From assembly GCA_030998225.1 (NCBI GenBank), contig JAPYXD010000475.1, positions 1,054,001 through 1,118,000 on the forward strand: a stretch of 64,000 bases of DNA. Reading direction: 5' to 3'. The notes beneath the pieces are model-generated. The model was given only the letters and a program-made list of their open reading frames with translations, was not told the origin of the DNA and did no database searches. The stretch is from Diplolepis rosae (lineage: Eukaryota; Arthropoda; Insecta; Hymenoptera; Diplolepididae). Shown here in pieces: positions 44,140 through 55,912 of the stretch (positions are counted from its first letter, which is position 1; each line of letters begins with the position of its first letter). Made by a program: the position numbers and the translations under genes.

Positions 44140-45241
44140 ATTTTTCGTTAGAGTAAATGATAAAGATGAATCAAAATTTAGTATAATATCGTTTCAAGAT
44201 GGTGAAAGCTGAGGCTTTATTATACTTATTTATATTATGACATCGAAGTTTGATATCGTCATAACGGTTTTTAATACATGAAGAAGATAAAGTAGTATTT
44301 TAAATACTAAATATTATGAATCTCTATTCAAGAAATTGAAAGTACGAGAAAATGATATTATGATTACTAAGTTGTCTAAAAATAATTTGAATAAGATGAA
44401 TAATGAATATCACATTTTGGAAAGCATATTTGAGAAATTCATATCATGAATATGAACTTGCTAGAAACCTGGCGACGCGCAGCAAAAATCAAAATGTTTA
44501 TCCTTGGTTTTTCGTATAATTCGTTTCAGGATGCCATACGAGTGCTTCCGATGTTTTCCGATTGGCTTCGTAGACTTAATCCAAGTCTGCGCAACTCAGT
44601 AGTGGCTTATAAGCGATATTTCTTTCGGAATATGGCAAGCGAGAATAGCCGAGAGGCTTTAGGCGTTAGACATGCGTTTAGTTATGTAGATACAGGTAGG
44701 GTTACAGGGTTCGAACCTAAAAAGCGATTCTGAAATTTAATTCAAGTATGTTATTATATAATGGTGTATTATTGCGTACTTAAATATGTGAACATAAATA
44801 AGGTATGATAATAATATTTGTGTATGTGTTTCAGAATGTCGCATCAGAAAGAGACACAAGAATTCCTTTTCTGAAGCCGTCACTTCTAAAGGTCAAACCT
44901 TTTGGTGGAGTGAGTGATTTTTCATATAGTGGTTTTCAGATTCCCATATTCTTTGTTTGAAAATTTGAAAAGATTCTTTCAGTCTTTCGAATAAAATGTA
45001 GTAACACCACTTTAAATTCGCTTTGCAACTTTAATATAGTGAATTTCAAATTCTCGTCGGTTTTATAACAGATAGTAAAACATATATTCGATTTATACAA
45101 ATGAAAATATCAACTTTGCCCCTTGAAAACCACTATATTAATTTATAATACGTAAACCCTGCTTGCCTCACTTTGAAACGATATTATACTAGAATATGAT
45201 TCACTTTTACGATTTATTCTGACGAAAAGTCTCTCAGTGTA
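44140..45241. mobile_element. 1.1-kb inverted-repeat element (CACTGAGAGA ends)
   Basis: CACTGAGAGATTTTTCGTTA at 44141 and its inverted partner ending TCTCTCAGTG at 45240; homology continues inward about 70 bp (ATCGTTTCAA at both inner ends). Inside are a short ORF and a tRNA-like sequence. No transposase. Confidence 0.65.
44637..44733 (+). tRNA. tRNA-like sequence (Leu/Ser type), degenerate
   Basis: TAGCCGAGAGGCTTTAGGCG fits the pol III A box (TRGCNNAGNGG) of tRNA-Leu/Ser, GCGTTAGAC follows as in those tRNAs, and GGTTCGAACCT fits the B box. Spacing is that of a long-variable-arm tRNA. Acceptor pairing is partial (AGAAT with ATTCT). Probably a tRNA pseudogene or the head of a tRNA-derived SINE. 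A chance open frame covers it and is not a gene. Confidence 0.5.
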
Positions 45242-47879
45242 GAAAATAGTAAGGAGTTGAGTAAAACGTTGTCGACGACAGGGCATCAACATGTGCCAGT
45301 GGGTTAACATGAAATGTATAAGTATATCACCGACGCTTGAGGTGTTTCAAACCGTAGTTTGGTAAAATGAGCATCGGGCGTATTAATTCAACTGACAATG
45401 GTATGCTTCTCTTGAATAAAAAAAATTCTCACGAATTTATTGAACTTACAGAATCTATATAACTTGATTATGTGAAACTTTTAAATAAATTATATAAACT
45501 AGTGGATAATCATAGAAACAAATAGTGGTTAACACTGCGGGGCATATACGAAAGCTTCGTGACGAACAGACAAAACACAATCAAACACGACTGCAGTACG
45601 ATGAATTTTTAAAATCACTAGTTTATAAGTGTAATCCACTATTTTGGATTTAGAGAGTACCAAAATAAACTGTAATTGTATTTTGTATGTGTTTAATTGA
45701 TTTCGATTATTAAATATAATAACTTGGAACATCTGTATGCTGAAAATTCAACAGGTTTTTCAAATTAAAAGTATTTTATGTGTGCCCAAGGCGCAGATTA
45801 CTTTCATTCGTTCCTGCGTAAATAGGTATATATTGTGGAAAGGTGGAATAAGTCTTACGATTCACGGTTTACTCAACTTTCGATTGAAGCGTAGAGTAGA
45901 ATGAACGGAAAGCTCTACTATTTTTGTCATTTAATAAAAGATTGGTTTTATATAACTATACTAAGAGTAATAATTATAACGGGTGACCTCCGCTGAAACG
46001 TCAAAAATAAAAATGCATTTAACAAGGCGGACCCGAAGATTCGGGATTACCCTCGGTGTCACCGGCGTTAATAAGGCGGCTTCTAAACTGAGCGCCTGGC
46101 GTCTCTCGACGCCATATTTATAAATGTAGAGTCCCTGAAAATATAAACTCAGCATGCAAGAAAAAGCGAAGCCAAGCAAGGATTCCGGCTAGGGTGATTG
46201 TGGATTCGGGAGTTCGGATCAGGTGAAGGTTTTGAGGTTACGGAAGGAATCTTAACCTAACATAGGAGCTCTTGTGCAAGTAAAATAATAAAATAAATTA
46301 AGCAGTAAAAATTGGACTACAATTTATTCAATTATTGGGCAAGGCCCTGGATCGATATAAATTCAAAGAACCAAGAAAAAAAAATTATTAAAATATCGTG
46401 GCCAACAGTGGCACATGGTACCAAAAAAAGAGGCAGAGCTCTGAGAGAGCCTGAGAGCCACGCGGTTTAAGAGAATAAAAATTTTATAATGGCCCGGAAT
46501 AGAGTCTCAAAGACTTACCGAGGATCTGGCCGCGATCTCGCGCCTAACTTCGTCCAAATCGAAGTCCACGTTAGCGTTCATTTAAAAGACATTTTAGACT
46601 TAATGATGTTCCTTCTTTGGCTATTTGCCACTTCGGATCGCAACGACAGAATAAAGCTGCGCGCCAAAGGTGTCGCGCAGTTTTATTGCATCAGCTGGAA
46701 AGGCACGCGCGTGAAGCTCAGGTTTGCGCGGGCGACTCGCCTTGTGAGGACGACGGCGCCAGGCAACCAATGAGCTGAAGCGTCTATCGGTCAGCTTGCC
46801 CCATTGGCTTAAAACGTAGAGGGGTGCGTTTGAACTACGTAGAGTTTGTACTGCACAACACAGCAGTTACAAATAGACAAATTTAATATACAACATATAA
46901 TGTAATTTATGAGTGTTCCAACTCGTCATGCCCTTTCTATATTAATTATAATAATACTGGTGAGACGATGTTGGAAACCATAGGCTGCAGCACGTGGTCG
47001 TTTCAGATGCCATGCCTGTTGGGTGATGCCCTCTGTGGCTTGCCTGTGAACCCCTCTGACGTGCGATGGTAACACAGCGATCTCTTTTTGGTGGCGCCTT
47101 TCAAGCTGGTGTTAATGATGAAACAAAAAAAGAGAAACGGCCAGAAAAACAATCAAAAATAAAGAATCTTATGAGTAGCTCTGAGACTATCCCTGACAGT
47201 GTTGAGTTTTGATTAAAAAAAGGTGGCTTGGGCTCGATCCTTTCGTTACCGGTCGAGGTAAAAAATTAACGTAATCTACCACGTTACATAATATATATAT
47301 TTTAAAATTTTTAATGCACGCTTTCATACTTCACCCTACACTTTTGAATTTTACTCAACTTTGATTCATTTTTGAACATTTAATATATCACAAATAATAA
47401 CAATGATACTAATTAACTTCTAACTTGTCCATATGTCCCAAATTTGATCGGAAGTTGAGTAAAATTACTTCAACTATTTTTCTCTGCGTGTAATTTATGT
47501 ATTGCTCAACTATTTTAATATTTCAATTCAATAAGAAATTATTTTTTAAGTGTTTAAATCATCCTAAAATTTAAAATGAAATGTTTAGATATTCATTTTA
47601 GGTGCATAATTTTTAAAATATCCAAGAAAGAAAGGTAATATCTTAAATGATATATTTCGTGATTTCAAATTTTTCGTCTGTTTCGCGCCACTTTGACACG
47701 AAGTCGACAGAAACATAATTTTCTATCTTGGTTGATGCCAGAACTTGCTTTAAGTGGTCAATTAAAATCAATAAATTTATTTCGAGAATATGCCTATTAT
47801 ACGAATACTTTCAGCCCATACATAGACATACTGGGTAACCCATCAATTTATTTTTCTGTTGCAAAAGCATGATTTCCTC
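45242..47879. other. noncoding stretch; GC-richer block 46000-47110
   Basis: 46000-46250 and 46480-47110 are GC-richer and contain GGTAACACAGCGATCTC then TGGTGGCGCC near 47070-47095, which could be an LTR end and primer site, but I find no matching LTR. An open frame at 46489-46773 (plus) has no recognisable domain. 47530-47735 is the inverted partner of 40935-41140. Confidence 0.4.
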
Positions 47880-49275
47880 CTTGAACAGGGTGGTCTTTCC
47901 AAGCTTTTGAAGTATAGTATATTTCCATGTTTCCAATGTTGACTGAAATAGTCATAGACGATTTGGAAGGGACTATCTTTGAGAGGTTGGGGTTAGTTAT
48001 GGCTTTTTATTTTCGATATGTTGACGATACTTTATTGTGTGTACTTTTGGATAAGTTGCAAACAGTTATAGATGCTTTCAATGGCTATCACTCAAGAATT
48101 CAATTTACCCATGAAATGGAAAGAAACAATAGAATTAGTTTCTTGAACTTGGAAATAATTAAACTTGATAATGGTAAAATAGTGTCCAATTGGTGTAGGA
48201 AGAGTATAAGGTAAATGTACCAGTCGTTGCGCGGTTAAGGAAAGCCTTCGCGGATTATTGAATTTAATTATAGCAAAATAAAATGTTTCGTCATATAAAT
48301 CGAATCACATTTTGAAAGACACTTTTGATTTGTACTGAAAAGCTTAATAATCTGAAAATTTTCAACACTTATTAACAAATAGTCGAAAATATGAATAAAA
48401 GCGTTTGGCCCAGTCTTTGCGCAAGAAATTTATTATTGTCTCAGTTGTTGCACTCGCGTGTCCTAGGCATTGCGCTATTGAATTCTTTATTTATTTTTTC
48501 TTCGATTTTCTTTAATAATCGGTTTGAAATAATGTCTGGCGTGTAAAATAATAAATATTACTTTTGCAAAAAATAACATTTTATTAATATCATCAGTAAT
48601 TATAATTATTTCTCCTTTTGAGCCCTCTTTTTTGTCGTTTTTTTCTTTTTGTTGCCTATAAATAATGATTCATACTTATACATTTTCGAAACTTGCATCA
48701 AATGTCAAAGTTATGAGGTTAGAAAAGATTTTCTACGAAGAAAAGTTTATTTACGACTCTAAATTGTTAGCCTTTTTTTCTAGCGAATGATTTTATCGAC
48801 AAATCATGTTTTTTACATTGAGTCACAACGTTTAACGTTTCGCGCAACGACTGAGACAATTCATGAAATACGTATGCTCCAGTCGTTGCTATGGCCATGC
48901 GAACACTAGGTCATGCACGATTTTCGTGCATGGAAAACTTTCAAAATTGATGTCGAATAAATTGATATAAATAGCTAAATGCGAGAAGAGTTCCATTTGC
49001 ATAAAAAATAAGCACAGTCATTTTATGAACTACGATTTTAACATTCCGGAATATTGTATTCTTTAGCATTTTTGAGTGGGACAAACAGGGAGACTTCTGA
49101 ATACTAGAGTAGAAGAACACAAAAAAAATCTTAGGAGAAAGTGTAATTACCATAATGTTTTGTCTGATCATAGAAAGTAATACGCTGATCATGACTTTGA
49201 CTGGAATAATATTGAAATTTTGCACTCAGAAAGTAATAAGGAAAACAGAAAACTTATGAAGATGATAAATTGACA
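47880..49275 (+). pseudogene. Penelope-like element: reverse transcriptase end and GIY-YIG nuclease
   Basis: 47927-48214 reads TEIVIDDLEGTIFERLG, then FRYVDDTLLCVLLDKLQ with the catalytic YVDD, then FNGYHSRIQFTHEMERNNRI and FLNLEIIKLDNG: the palm and thumb of PLE reverse transcriptase. After an insertion (48214-48895) the nuclease follows: VGQTGRLLNTRVEEHKKNL (GIY-YIG core with the catalytic Arg), YHNVLSDH, HDFDWNNIEIL and NKENRKLMKM near 49200-49265. Stops and the insertion inactivate it. The 5' part of RT is lost. Confidence 0.8.
48214..48895. mobile_element. probable pogo-like non-autonomous insertion in the PLE
   Basis: PLE coding sequence stops at about 48212 and resumes near 48960. Repeated words mark the insert: ACCAGTCGTTGCGC (48222), CCCAGTCTTTGCGC (48409), CTCAGTTGTTGCAC (48438), the inverted GCGCAACGACTGAG (48841) and CTCCAGTCGTTGC (48877). 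This style, a terminal word repeated in both orientations, is like the 28.1-29.4 kb element. A Lys-rich coding-like run on the minus strand near 48660-48600 could be the tail of a pogo transposase. Confidence 0.45.
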
Positions 49276-51089
49276 TGCAGGTTCTACCCGCGACCTGTCA
49301 ACTCGTATTTTTGGCTAGCCAAACAAATTTTATTTCAGTTCGGAATGACCTGAAATAAAATGTTTGCTTGAAGACTTGTTGAGCGCAAGCCACTCTCTTG
49401 AGTGACAAAATTTCCACAGACAAAGGCAATGATAATATTAAAACTACTTATTACAATAACGGCGAGACTCGAAATTCATAACGTTAATACAAGGCGGGGT
49501 CAAAGTAAGGTCACAACAGTTTACCGGCTAAATAAATGAAACACCAGAATTTAATTATCAAAATAAAAGGCTGCACAAGATTTATTAAAATGAACGAACT
49601 CTATACAAATCAAAATGAATATTAATTAAAGCCCAGAATATTTATGGTATATAATTCTGAATAAGCACAAATAAAATGACAGAAATCTTGGAATTTTTCC
49701 GAGCCACGCGACCATATGGCCAATTCAATACTTCATAAATCGTCACGACCAGAGAGAACTAGAATTTATTCATTGTTAAATTGAAAGTTTAAACTTTTAA
49801 CATCACGAGAGAGAGAATGAATTTGTTTACAATAAAAAAAGGGCACAAATACGAGAGAGCACTCGCGAAGCTATGAGAAAAAGAAAGAGGCGAAGTGGTC
49901 TCAGCTTGGGTGACAGACGCCATGATGCATTAGAGTCAATGATGTCAGTACTCTCGGAATCCCGAGCCACTTGCCAGAAAGGAAAAGTTAAATGAAACCA
50001 CTTACGCTACCTGTATTATATCGTTGATTTCCGGGTCATAGCGCAGGACGAATTTACCCTCCATAACGGCGTACAATTTCCCACGATAATGTTACTTCGG
50101 GAAACAACAAAGTCAGCTGCTGGTTACAGTCGCAGGACGAGAGTGATGATGGAAGATGTGACGCTGATAAAACTCCCGACCTGCCTCACAAATTACATGC
50201 GTGACCCAATCGCGGACCCGGAAGCAGGTCACATGTCATTAATCTAGTAGACGACTAGGCAACCCGATCCTAGTACAATAGTTGCCCTCGGCAATTAATT
50301 TCTATAAACACGCGTTTCTCTCAATTGAAGCGAAAGGCGCGTGTGGTACATTGGCACTATTATAATCATTGTCCATTAATATCATACGACGTAAATTTAG
50401 TATCACAAAATGTCTAAAATACTAAATGTCAAGTCCCAGGGTCTATGCGCCCCGGGGTACGTTTTCCGGGTCACGTGGTGGCATCTGGTCGTCTCGTGCT
50501 GCTGTCTTCCGGTGCTGCTGTCCTCGTATCGTTCATGGGACAGACGGGAAAGGAAGCGTAAGTGCGTGCAGTGCGTGATAAGTGTTTCGAGTGCTCTCGG
50601 GTGGCGACGAAGTGCGGTCTCTCGTCATACGATTCTTTCCCCGGGGACATAACCCCACCTGTCAAACCGGTGAGTCTAAACCAATTAAATATTTCTAATG
50701 TGACAGGTAAATTTTACCACGTCACAACTCCCCACACCTTATCCGGGGACTACAGGTTGCGTAAGTTTCCCCTGGAAAGTTTAAAGCAACATGGAGGACC
50801 CGAAAACAAGATAAAAAACAAATCCCGGGACGCATTTCACCTCTCTCGTGAGCATTCGGACGCAAATCATAAGCTGTAAATTTGAAAATAAACACAAAGC
50901 ACAAAAACAAGCAAAAGAAAAATAAGCAAAAGCATAGGTCAGGAGTCACACTGGTTCCGACCCCACCAAAATCATAGGCCTAAGAAATCAATTGCAAAAT
51001 ACATGCCGAAAATGAAAATAAGCAAAATCGTAAAACCAAAATCGTAATAAAACTGCATGGGCACAATAAAAAAAAATAAAAAAAAATTA
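49276..51089. other. noncoding stretch; GC-richer block 49900-50880
   Basis: A 12-bp-stem hairpin (ATTTTATTTCAG, 49327-49361) is present. Overlapping open frames at 50410-50879 show no domains; a donor-like CCGGTGAGT occurs at 50668. It may be a decayed LTR or leader. No supported gene. Confidence 0.4.
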
Positions 51090-51111
51090 GGCTATCAGCC
51101 GATATCCGGGT

Positions 51112-51857
51112 ATCCTGAGGTAAATTTCAACAAGGAATTAAATGGTGACCTTCATTTTGACTTTGAAGTTGACCTTCATGGCTTTTTGAAGGTCGAATTT
51201 GTTTTTTAAATGGACACCCCCTTTTTTTACATCTGAAATCGATAGTGCGGAAAATTCTACGTGCAGGTACGTACCCAAGTCATAGATCAATTGTAATGTT
51301 CCAGGTCAATTAGAGGTTATTTGAAACAAACAAAGTTTTCCAAGAGGTCAGCGCAATTTCTGAAGTATTTTTCAACGAAGAATTCAATGGTGACCTTCAT
51401 TTAGACCTTGAAGTTGACCTTCATGGCTTTTTGAAGGTCAAATTTTTTTTTTAAATTGAAACACCCTTTTCTAACATCTGCAATAGATAGAGAAAAAAAT
51501 TCTACGCACAGATACGTACCCAAGTCATGGGTCAATTGTTACGTTTAAGGTCAATTAGAGGTTATTTGAAATAAATAACGTTTTCCAAGAGGTCAGCGCA
51601 ATTTCTGCAGTATTTTTCAACGGGGAATTCAATGGTGTCCTTCATTTTGACCTTGAAGTTTACCTTCATGGCTTTTTGAAGGTCAAATTTGTTTTTTAAT
51701 TAGGAAACCCCCTTTTCTCACATCTGCAATCGATAGAGCGAAAAATAATACGCTCAAGTACGTACCCAAGTCATAGGTCAATTGTAACGTTGCAGGTCAG
51801 TTGAAGGTTATTTGAAATTAAAAAAGTTTTCCAAGAGGTCAGTGTAATTCCCGAAGT
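51112..51857. repeat. three 245-bp tandem repeats (left subterminal array)
   Basis: GGTGACCTTCATTTTGAC-like starts at 51144, 51389 and 51634. Each unit carries GAAGTTGACCTTCATGGC, CGATAGAG, GTACGTACCCAAGTCAT and TTTTCCAAGAGGTCAG. Next to it a 42-bp unit (TTAGCGTGAGTCCCCTTGCC) occurs twice at 51861 and 51903. Confidence 0.9.
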
Positions 51858-51934
51858 AAATTAGCGTGAGTCCCCTTGCCTCTTACGTTTCGGAGTGCTT
51901 GATTAGCGTGAGTCCCCTTGCCTCTCACGCTTCA

Positions 51935-53019
51935 GTGAAGATGTTCGAACTGAAAACCTTGAGCTTCTTGACAAAAAGCTATGCCATTGTAAAAATGAGT
52001 TACAGCATTACGAATTATCTCCCTATCACTCAAAGTAGCCTCTTGCAGAATCCGATTCTGCAATTCGTCTAAGCTTTGAGGTTACGTTGAGTATACTTTG
52101 CTCTTTAAATAACCCCAAAGAAAATAGTCGAGAGGCGTCAGATCAGGAGATCTAGCAGGCCACTCGATTTCACCCCTTCTTCCAATCCACCTATGAGGGA
52201 ACTGAGTATCCAAATATGCTTGAACCTCCCTACCGTAATGAGCCGCTGCTCTGTCCTGCTGGAACCAAATATTTTGAAAATTATCGCCTGTAATCTCCCT
52301 TATTCTTGGCACAATTTGGTTTCTGAGAAGCTCTTCATATGCACGGGCATTGAGATTACCATCGACGAAGAAATGGCCTATCAATGTATCATTCAAGATA
52401 CCGGCCCAAACATTAATTTTTTGTGGATATTGTGTGTGACTCTCGAACATCCAATCAGTATTTGTGTCGGACCAATATCTACCATTTTTCCTGTTAACTT
52501 CACCTTTTAAAGTGAAAGTAGCTTCATCTGAAAATACTGTATTGTACATAAAGGAGGATCTCTATCAATTCTGTCCATCATAATTTCACAAAATTCAACC
52601 CGACGATCAGGATTGTCTTCATTGAGCTCTTGTACCAGATGAACTTTGTAAGGATGGAAATTAATGCTTTTTAAAATATTTCGCACTGTCTCAAGAGCAA
52701 CGTCACGCTCATTCCTAGCTCGACGTAAACTAAGGTGTGGGTTTTCAACAAATGCTTGGGCTATGTCCATCTGCATCTCCTCAGATCCTGCAGATTTTGG
52801 CCGACCAGTTCTCTGAAGGTCCTTGATAGATCCATGATTCATAAAACGCCTTACAGTTCTTTCAATTGTTGATTTTGAGACAGGATTTAACCCTTCTCAA
52901 TTACGAAAAGTGCGATTAAAAAGCCAACGAACTTGATCATAAGATCGAACTCGATCTCCCCAACCACACATCATTAATATAGATACCCTCTCTCGTTCCG
53001 AAAGTTTAGCTTGCGCCAT
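51935..53019 (-). pseudogene. DD41D transposase, several breaks
   Basis: Starts MAQAKLSERERVSILMMCGW at 53019. HTH region with a stop (FRN-stop-EGLNP near 52898), RTGRPKSAG linker, then [20 protein letters not shown] (first Asp), [17 protein letters not shown] (second Asp) and [20 protein letters not shown] (third Asp). The second and third Asp are separated by 41 residues, as in the rosa/VISITOR-type branch of the Tc1/mariner superfamily. A frame change near 52550 and stops after KVYST break the rest; the tail FTMA..F and 'FEHL'-like end is only faintly readable towards 51935. Confidence 0.8.
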
Positions 53020-53649
53020 AATAATCTTTTAGCGAAAGATAGTAAGTATGTACTCGTAATACGTAAATTTAGTTTCGATTCGTAATATTCGTATGGAGAG
53101 GAAAACAGCATAGGACTTATGGTATCGCCTTAGGTAATGACTTAGGTATCGAAAAACGGTATAGGACTTTTTGATATAACTCTTTGGATAGGAACAGAAC
53201 TCTCACCAGAACTGCTGGCACTTTTAATGAAAAACTTCCTATACATGATTTTACAATATTCAAAACGCTGTAACCAAGATCAATAAAGAGCTCACCACTG
53301 AATTTCTCGTTGAAATTTACTTCAGGAATTACACTGACCTCTTGGAAAACTTTGTTAATTTCAAATAACCTCTAATTGACCTTGAACGTTACAATTGACC
53401 TATGACTTGGGTACGTATCTGAACGTAGAATTTTGCGCTCTATCAATTGTAGATGTAAAAAAAGGAGGTTTCCATTTAAAAAAACAAATTTGACCTTTAA
53501 AAAGCCATGAAGGTCAACTTCAAGGTCAAAATGAAGTTCACCATTGTCTTCCTCGTTGAAATTTACTTCAGGAATGGCCTTCACTTTTTTGAAAAATATT
53601 TTACCTGAGGAAATATCCAATCGTCCTGGGACTTTTTAGACACCCTGTA

Positions 53650-54309
53650 AATATGGTATATACATATAAATACAAATAATTTCGAACTCCAGAAATCTAA
53701 TTTCAAAATTTTCTCCCAACCAATATCTTCAACCAGAGTAACCGGAAAATTTTCTATTAAGTCTTAAATATGTTCCCGAGTTAAATCTGAAAAACCTTCT
53801 AGGCCGATGATAATAATGGTCAGTGACTCTCGACCTTGCTTCGCGACTCGGAAGTTCACTTCCGGAAAAAAATATTTTACTTCTCTTGTGCAAAATTTTC
53901 AATAAAATCTCAAAACTGCTATTTGACACTTTCTAACATTACCAATAATAAAGGTAGATATTCTTTATTAAATCCAATTACTGCGGCTGGTTAGGTCTAA
54001 GCAAGAATTCGTATTCTGCAGATATTTGACAGGTTATCTGAATCCAACAAAAAAAAAATTATCATAACATCTTCAAGTCAACGAACTCTAGCCGTAAGCG
54101 GTCAAGCACTGCACTTCCGAATTTTCGAACCTCTCAATTTTCAATTGCCAGCTCAATTCAACCTTTAGGCCCTTATTCTCAAGATCCACAAAAAAAGGAG
54201 AAAATGTCAAATTATGTGCCTTCAATGCCAATACACCTTATATTAAAATATATATATATTACATACAAAATTATAAACCATTTAAATTCAAAATTTTTCA
54301 AATATCGAG

Positions 54310-54347
<38 letters not shown>

Positions 54348-55114
54348 GGGTCCTCTTTGTCTCGGAAATTTGCGGGAGAAACTTCAAATCCCTCAAATTT
54401 CCAAAATGATATTTTCGAAAGAAATTCTGAAGTCGTGATGTCCCATAATCTTAAAATTTCCAACTTCTCGGGATCCACTTTTTCGAAATTCCTCGGTTCG
54501 AGATAATATTGAAATTTTCCACTCAAGAAAATTTTAACATCCAACAATTACTCAAATTTTTCGAGGTCTATAGAAAATATTCAATCTTCGAAAACACGGA
54601 GATGCACGAAAATCTTCGGGAAACTTCGGCTCTCTCCTTATTTCGTCTATATATAGCATATACGAACTAAAGTAAAAGCAAGCGTTCCCTAACTTTCTGA
54701 GTTTCTGCGATTTCTTCGATTCCATGTCTTGTGCATCTCGTCGTCTGCTCGCCCGGCTACTTCTGTTTACAAAATTTGACAGCTAACAAATTTTGTAAAA
54801 AATCTTAAATAATGTTGATGACGTGACATAAATTTTATGAATTTCTTTGCAGCCGACCCGAAATTTACGAAATAACTAAATAAATAATTACTTAGAGGAA
54901 ATAACTCTTTAATATCTTTCTTACTTATACCTTAAGTAATAAAGTACATCTATAAAGGGAGAAATTATTAGTCAATATTTTTGGTCGAAATGAGAAATTG
55001 AAATTTTTAGTTTAGAATTTAAATCCAATACTCTTACAGTCTTGCAAATGAACATTATATTACAGATATTAAAATTTCACAAAAGTAAAATATAAATCAG
55101 TAAATTAATGATAC
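53650..55114. other. noncoding stretch with a (CT)n microsatellite
   Basis: (CT)n occupies 54312-54344. The rest shows no supported gene. Confidence 0.55.
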
Positions 55115-55912
55115 TGTTACGTCACAAGTACGTAAATATACTTACTTTGATCGAAGATTCCTCGTTTTAAGTTAGGATCGAATGATCCTCGCTAGGGATG
55201 AGGATAAGTCAATGAAAGACACAATGATTATAAAAATAATACAAATTGAATTTATTTTATTGGTTAAAAGGTCAGAATACACATTCGTTAAGACAATTCT
55301 TATATAATGTAGGCACAGGCTGGTTGGTACGTGGGTGAGAAAGAGACAAAAAATAATGAATCCACACGGCGGTGAGTTGTAAGTACTGGATCCCCACAGG
55401 TGTAGCCCAAGTGTGTGAGAGAGACGGAGTTATAGGCCGCACAGGTATATTTTGTAAAGGGCGGTGATCCAAATTATGACACTGTTCGAAGATCTTTACA
55501 AAGATCTATACAAGTCCACGATGACTTCTACGACTCCCAAACTTGGATTTTAAATTGTCCCGGTCGAATTTTATTAATCTCAAACTCAGAGATTTTCGAA
55601 GTTAAATTGAAATGCCGCACTGGACTATTGTCGCGAGACCGGTTATAAATCCGAAGGAAAATTTAAGTGTCGAACTAGACGAAGAATTTACTGACTGCTT
55701 GCTCTTGGTGTGGGCCTCTTTTATATTTTTTTATACAAATTGACGGTCAGCGAAAATCGTGGCGTAGTCATATCTTCTTAGAGGAGAAGGGGCCCTATAC
55801 TGCTCCCTACTTCCCCTACTCCCTATTCCCCTTTATCGATTTTCTCATAGATTTCTAACTCAATCCAGCCTGTGTGTATTATATACATTCAAATATGTCG
55901 CGGGACGTGACA
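55115..55912. mobile_element. solo LTR, 798 bp, with 4-bp target duplication
   Basis: Starts TGTTACGTCACAAG and ends CGCGGGACGTGACA, giving inverted TGTTACGTC/GACGTGACA ends and TG...CA termini. ATAC stands directly on both sides (55111-55114 and 55913-55916). A 4-bp duplication fits Gypsy-type integration. No internal genes remain, so the element was probably lost by LTR recombination. The outer sequences of this LTR are unlike the 1.55-kb LTR family. Confidence 0.8.

Larger units (their letters stand above)
51090..53649 (-). mobile_element. IS630/Tc1/mariner-type element (DD41D) with inverted arrays of 245-bp repeats
   Basis: The right end is ACAGGGTGTCTAAAAAGTCC on the minus strand (from 53649). 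The left side (51112-51857) has three direct 245-bp units, the right side (about 53290-53590) about 1.2 units in the opposite orientation. The transposase lies between. The left outer end is decayed (CCTGAGGTAAATTTC region shared with the right). About 2.56 kb. Confidence 0.7.

Noticed and set aside
44446..44733. 95-codon ORF as a gene
   Set aside because: It runs across a tRNA-like sequence and lies within an inverted-repeat element; no protein features.
46489..46773. 94-codon ORF as a gene
   Set aside because: No recognisable domain or neighbour; composition suggests repeat-derived DNA.
48941..49225. 94-codon minus-strand ORF
   Set aside because: It is the antisense of the PLE GIY-YIG coding sequence, which has clear motifs on the plus strand.
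50410..50879. Two overlapping ORFs as a gene
   Set aside because: No domains, no homologous motif, high overlap of frames in a GC-richer block; more likely noncoding LTR or leader.
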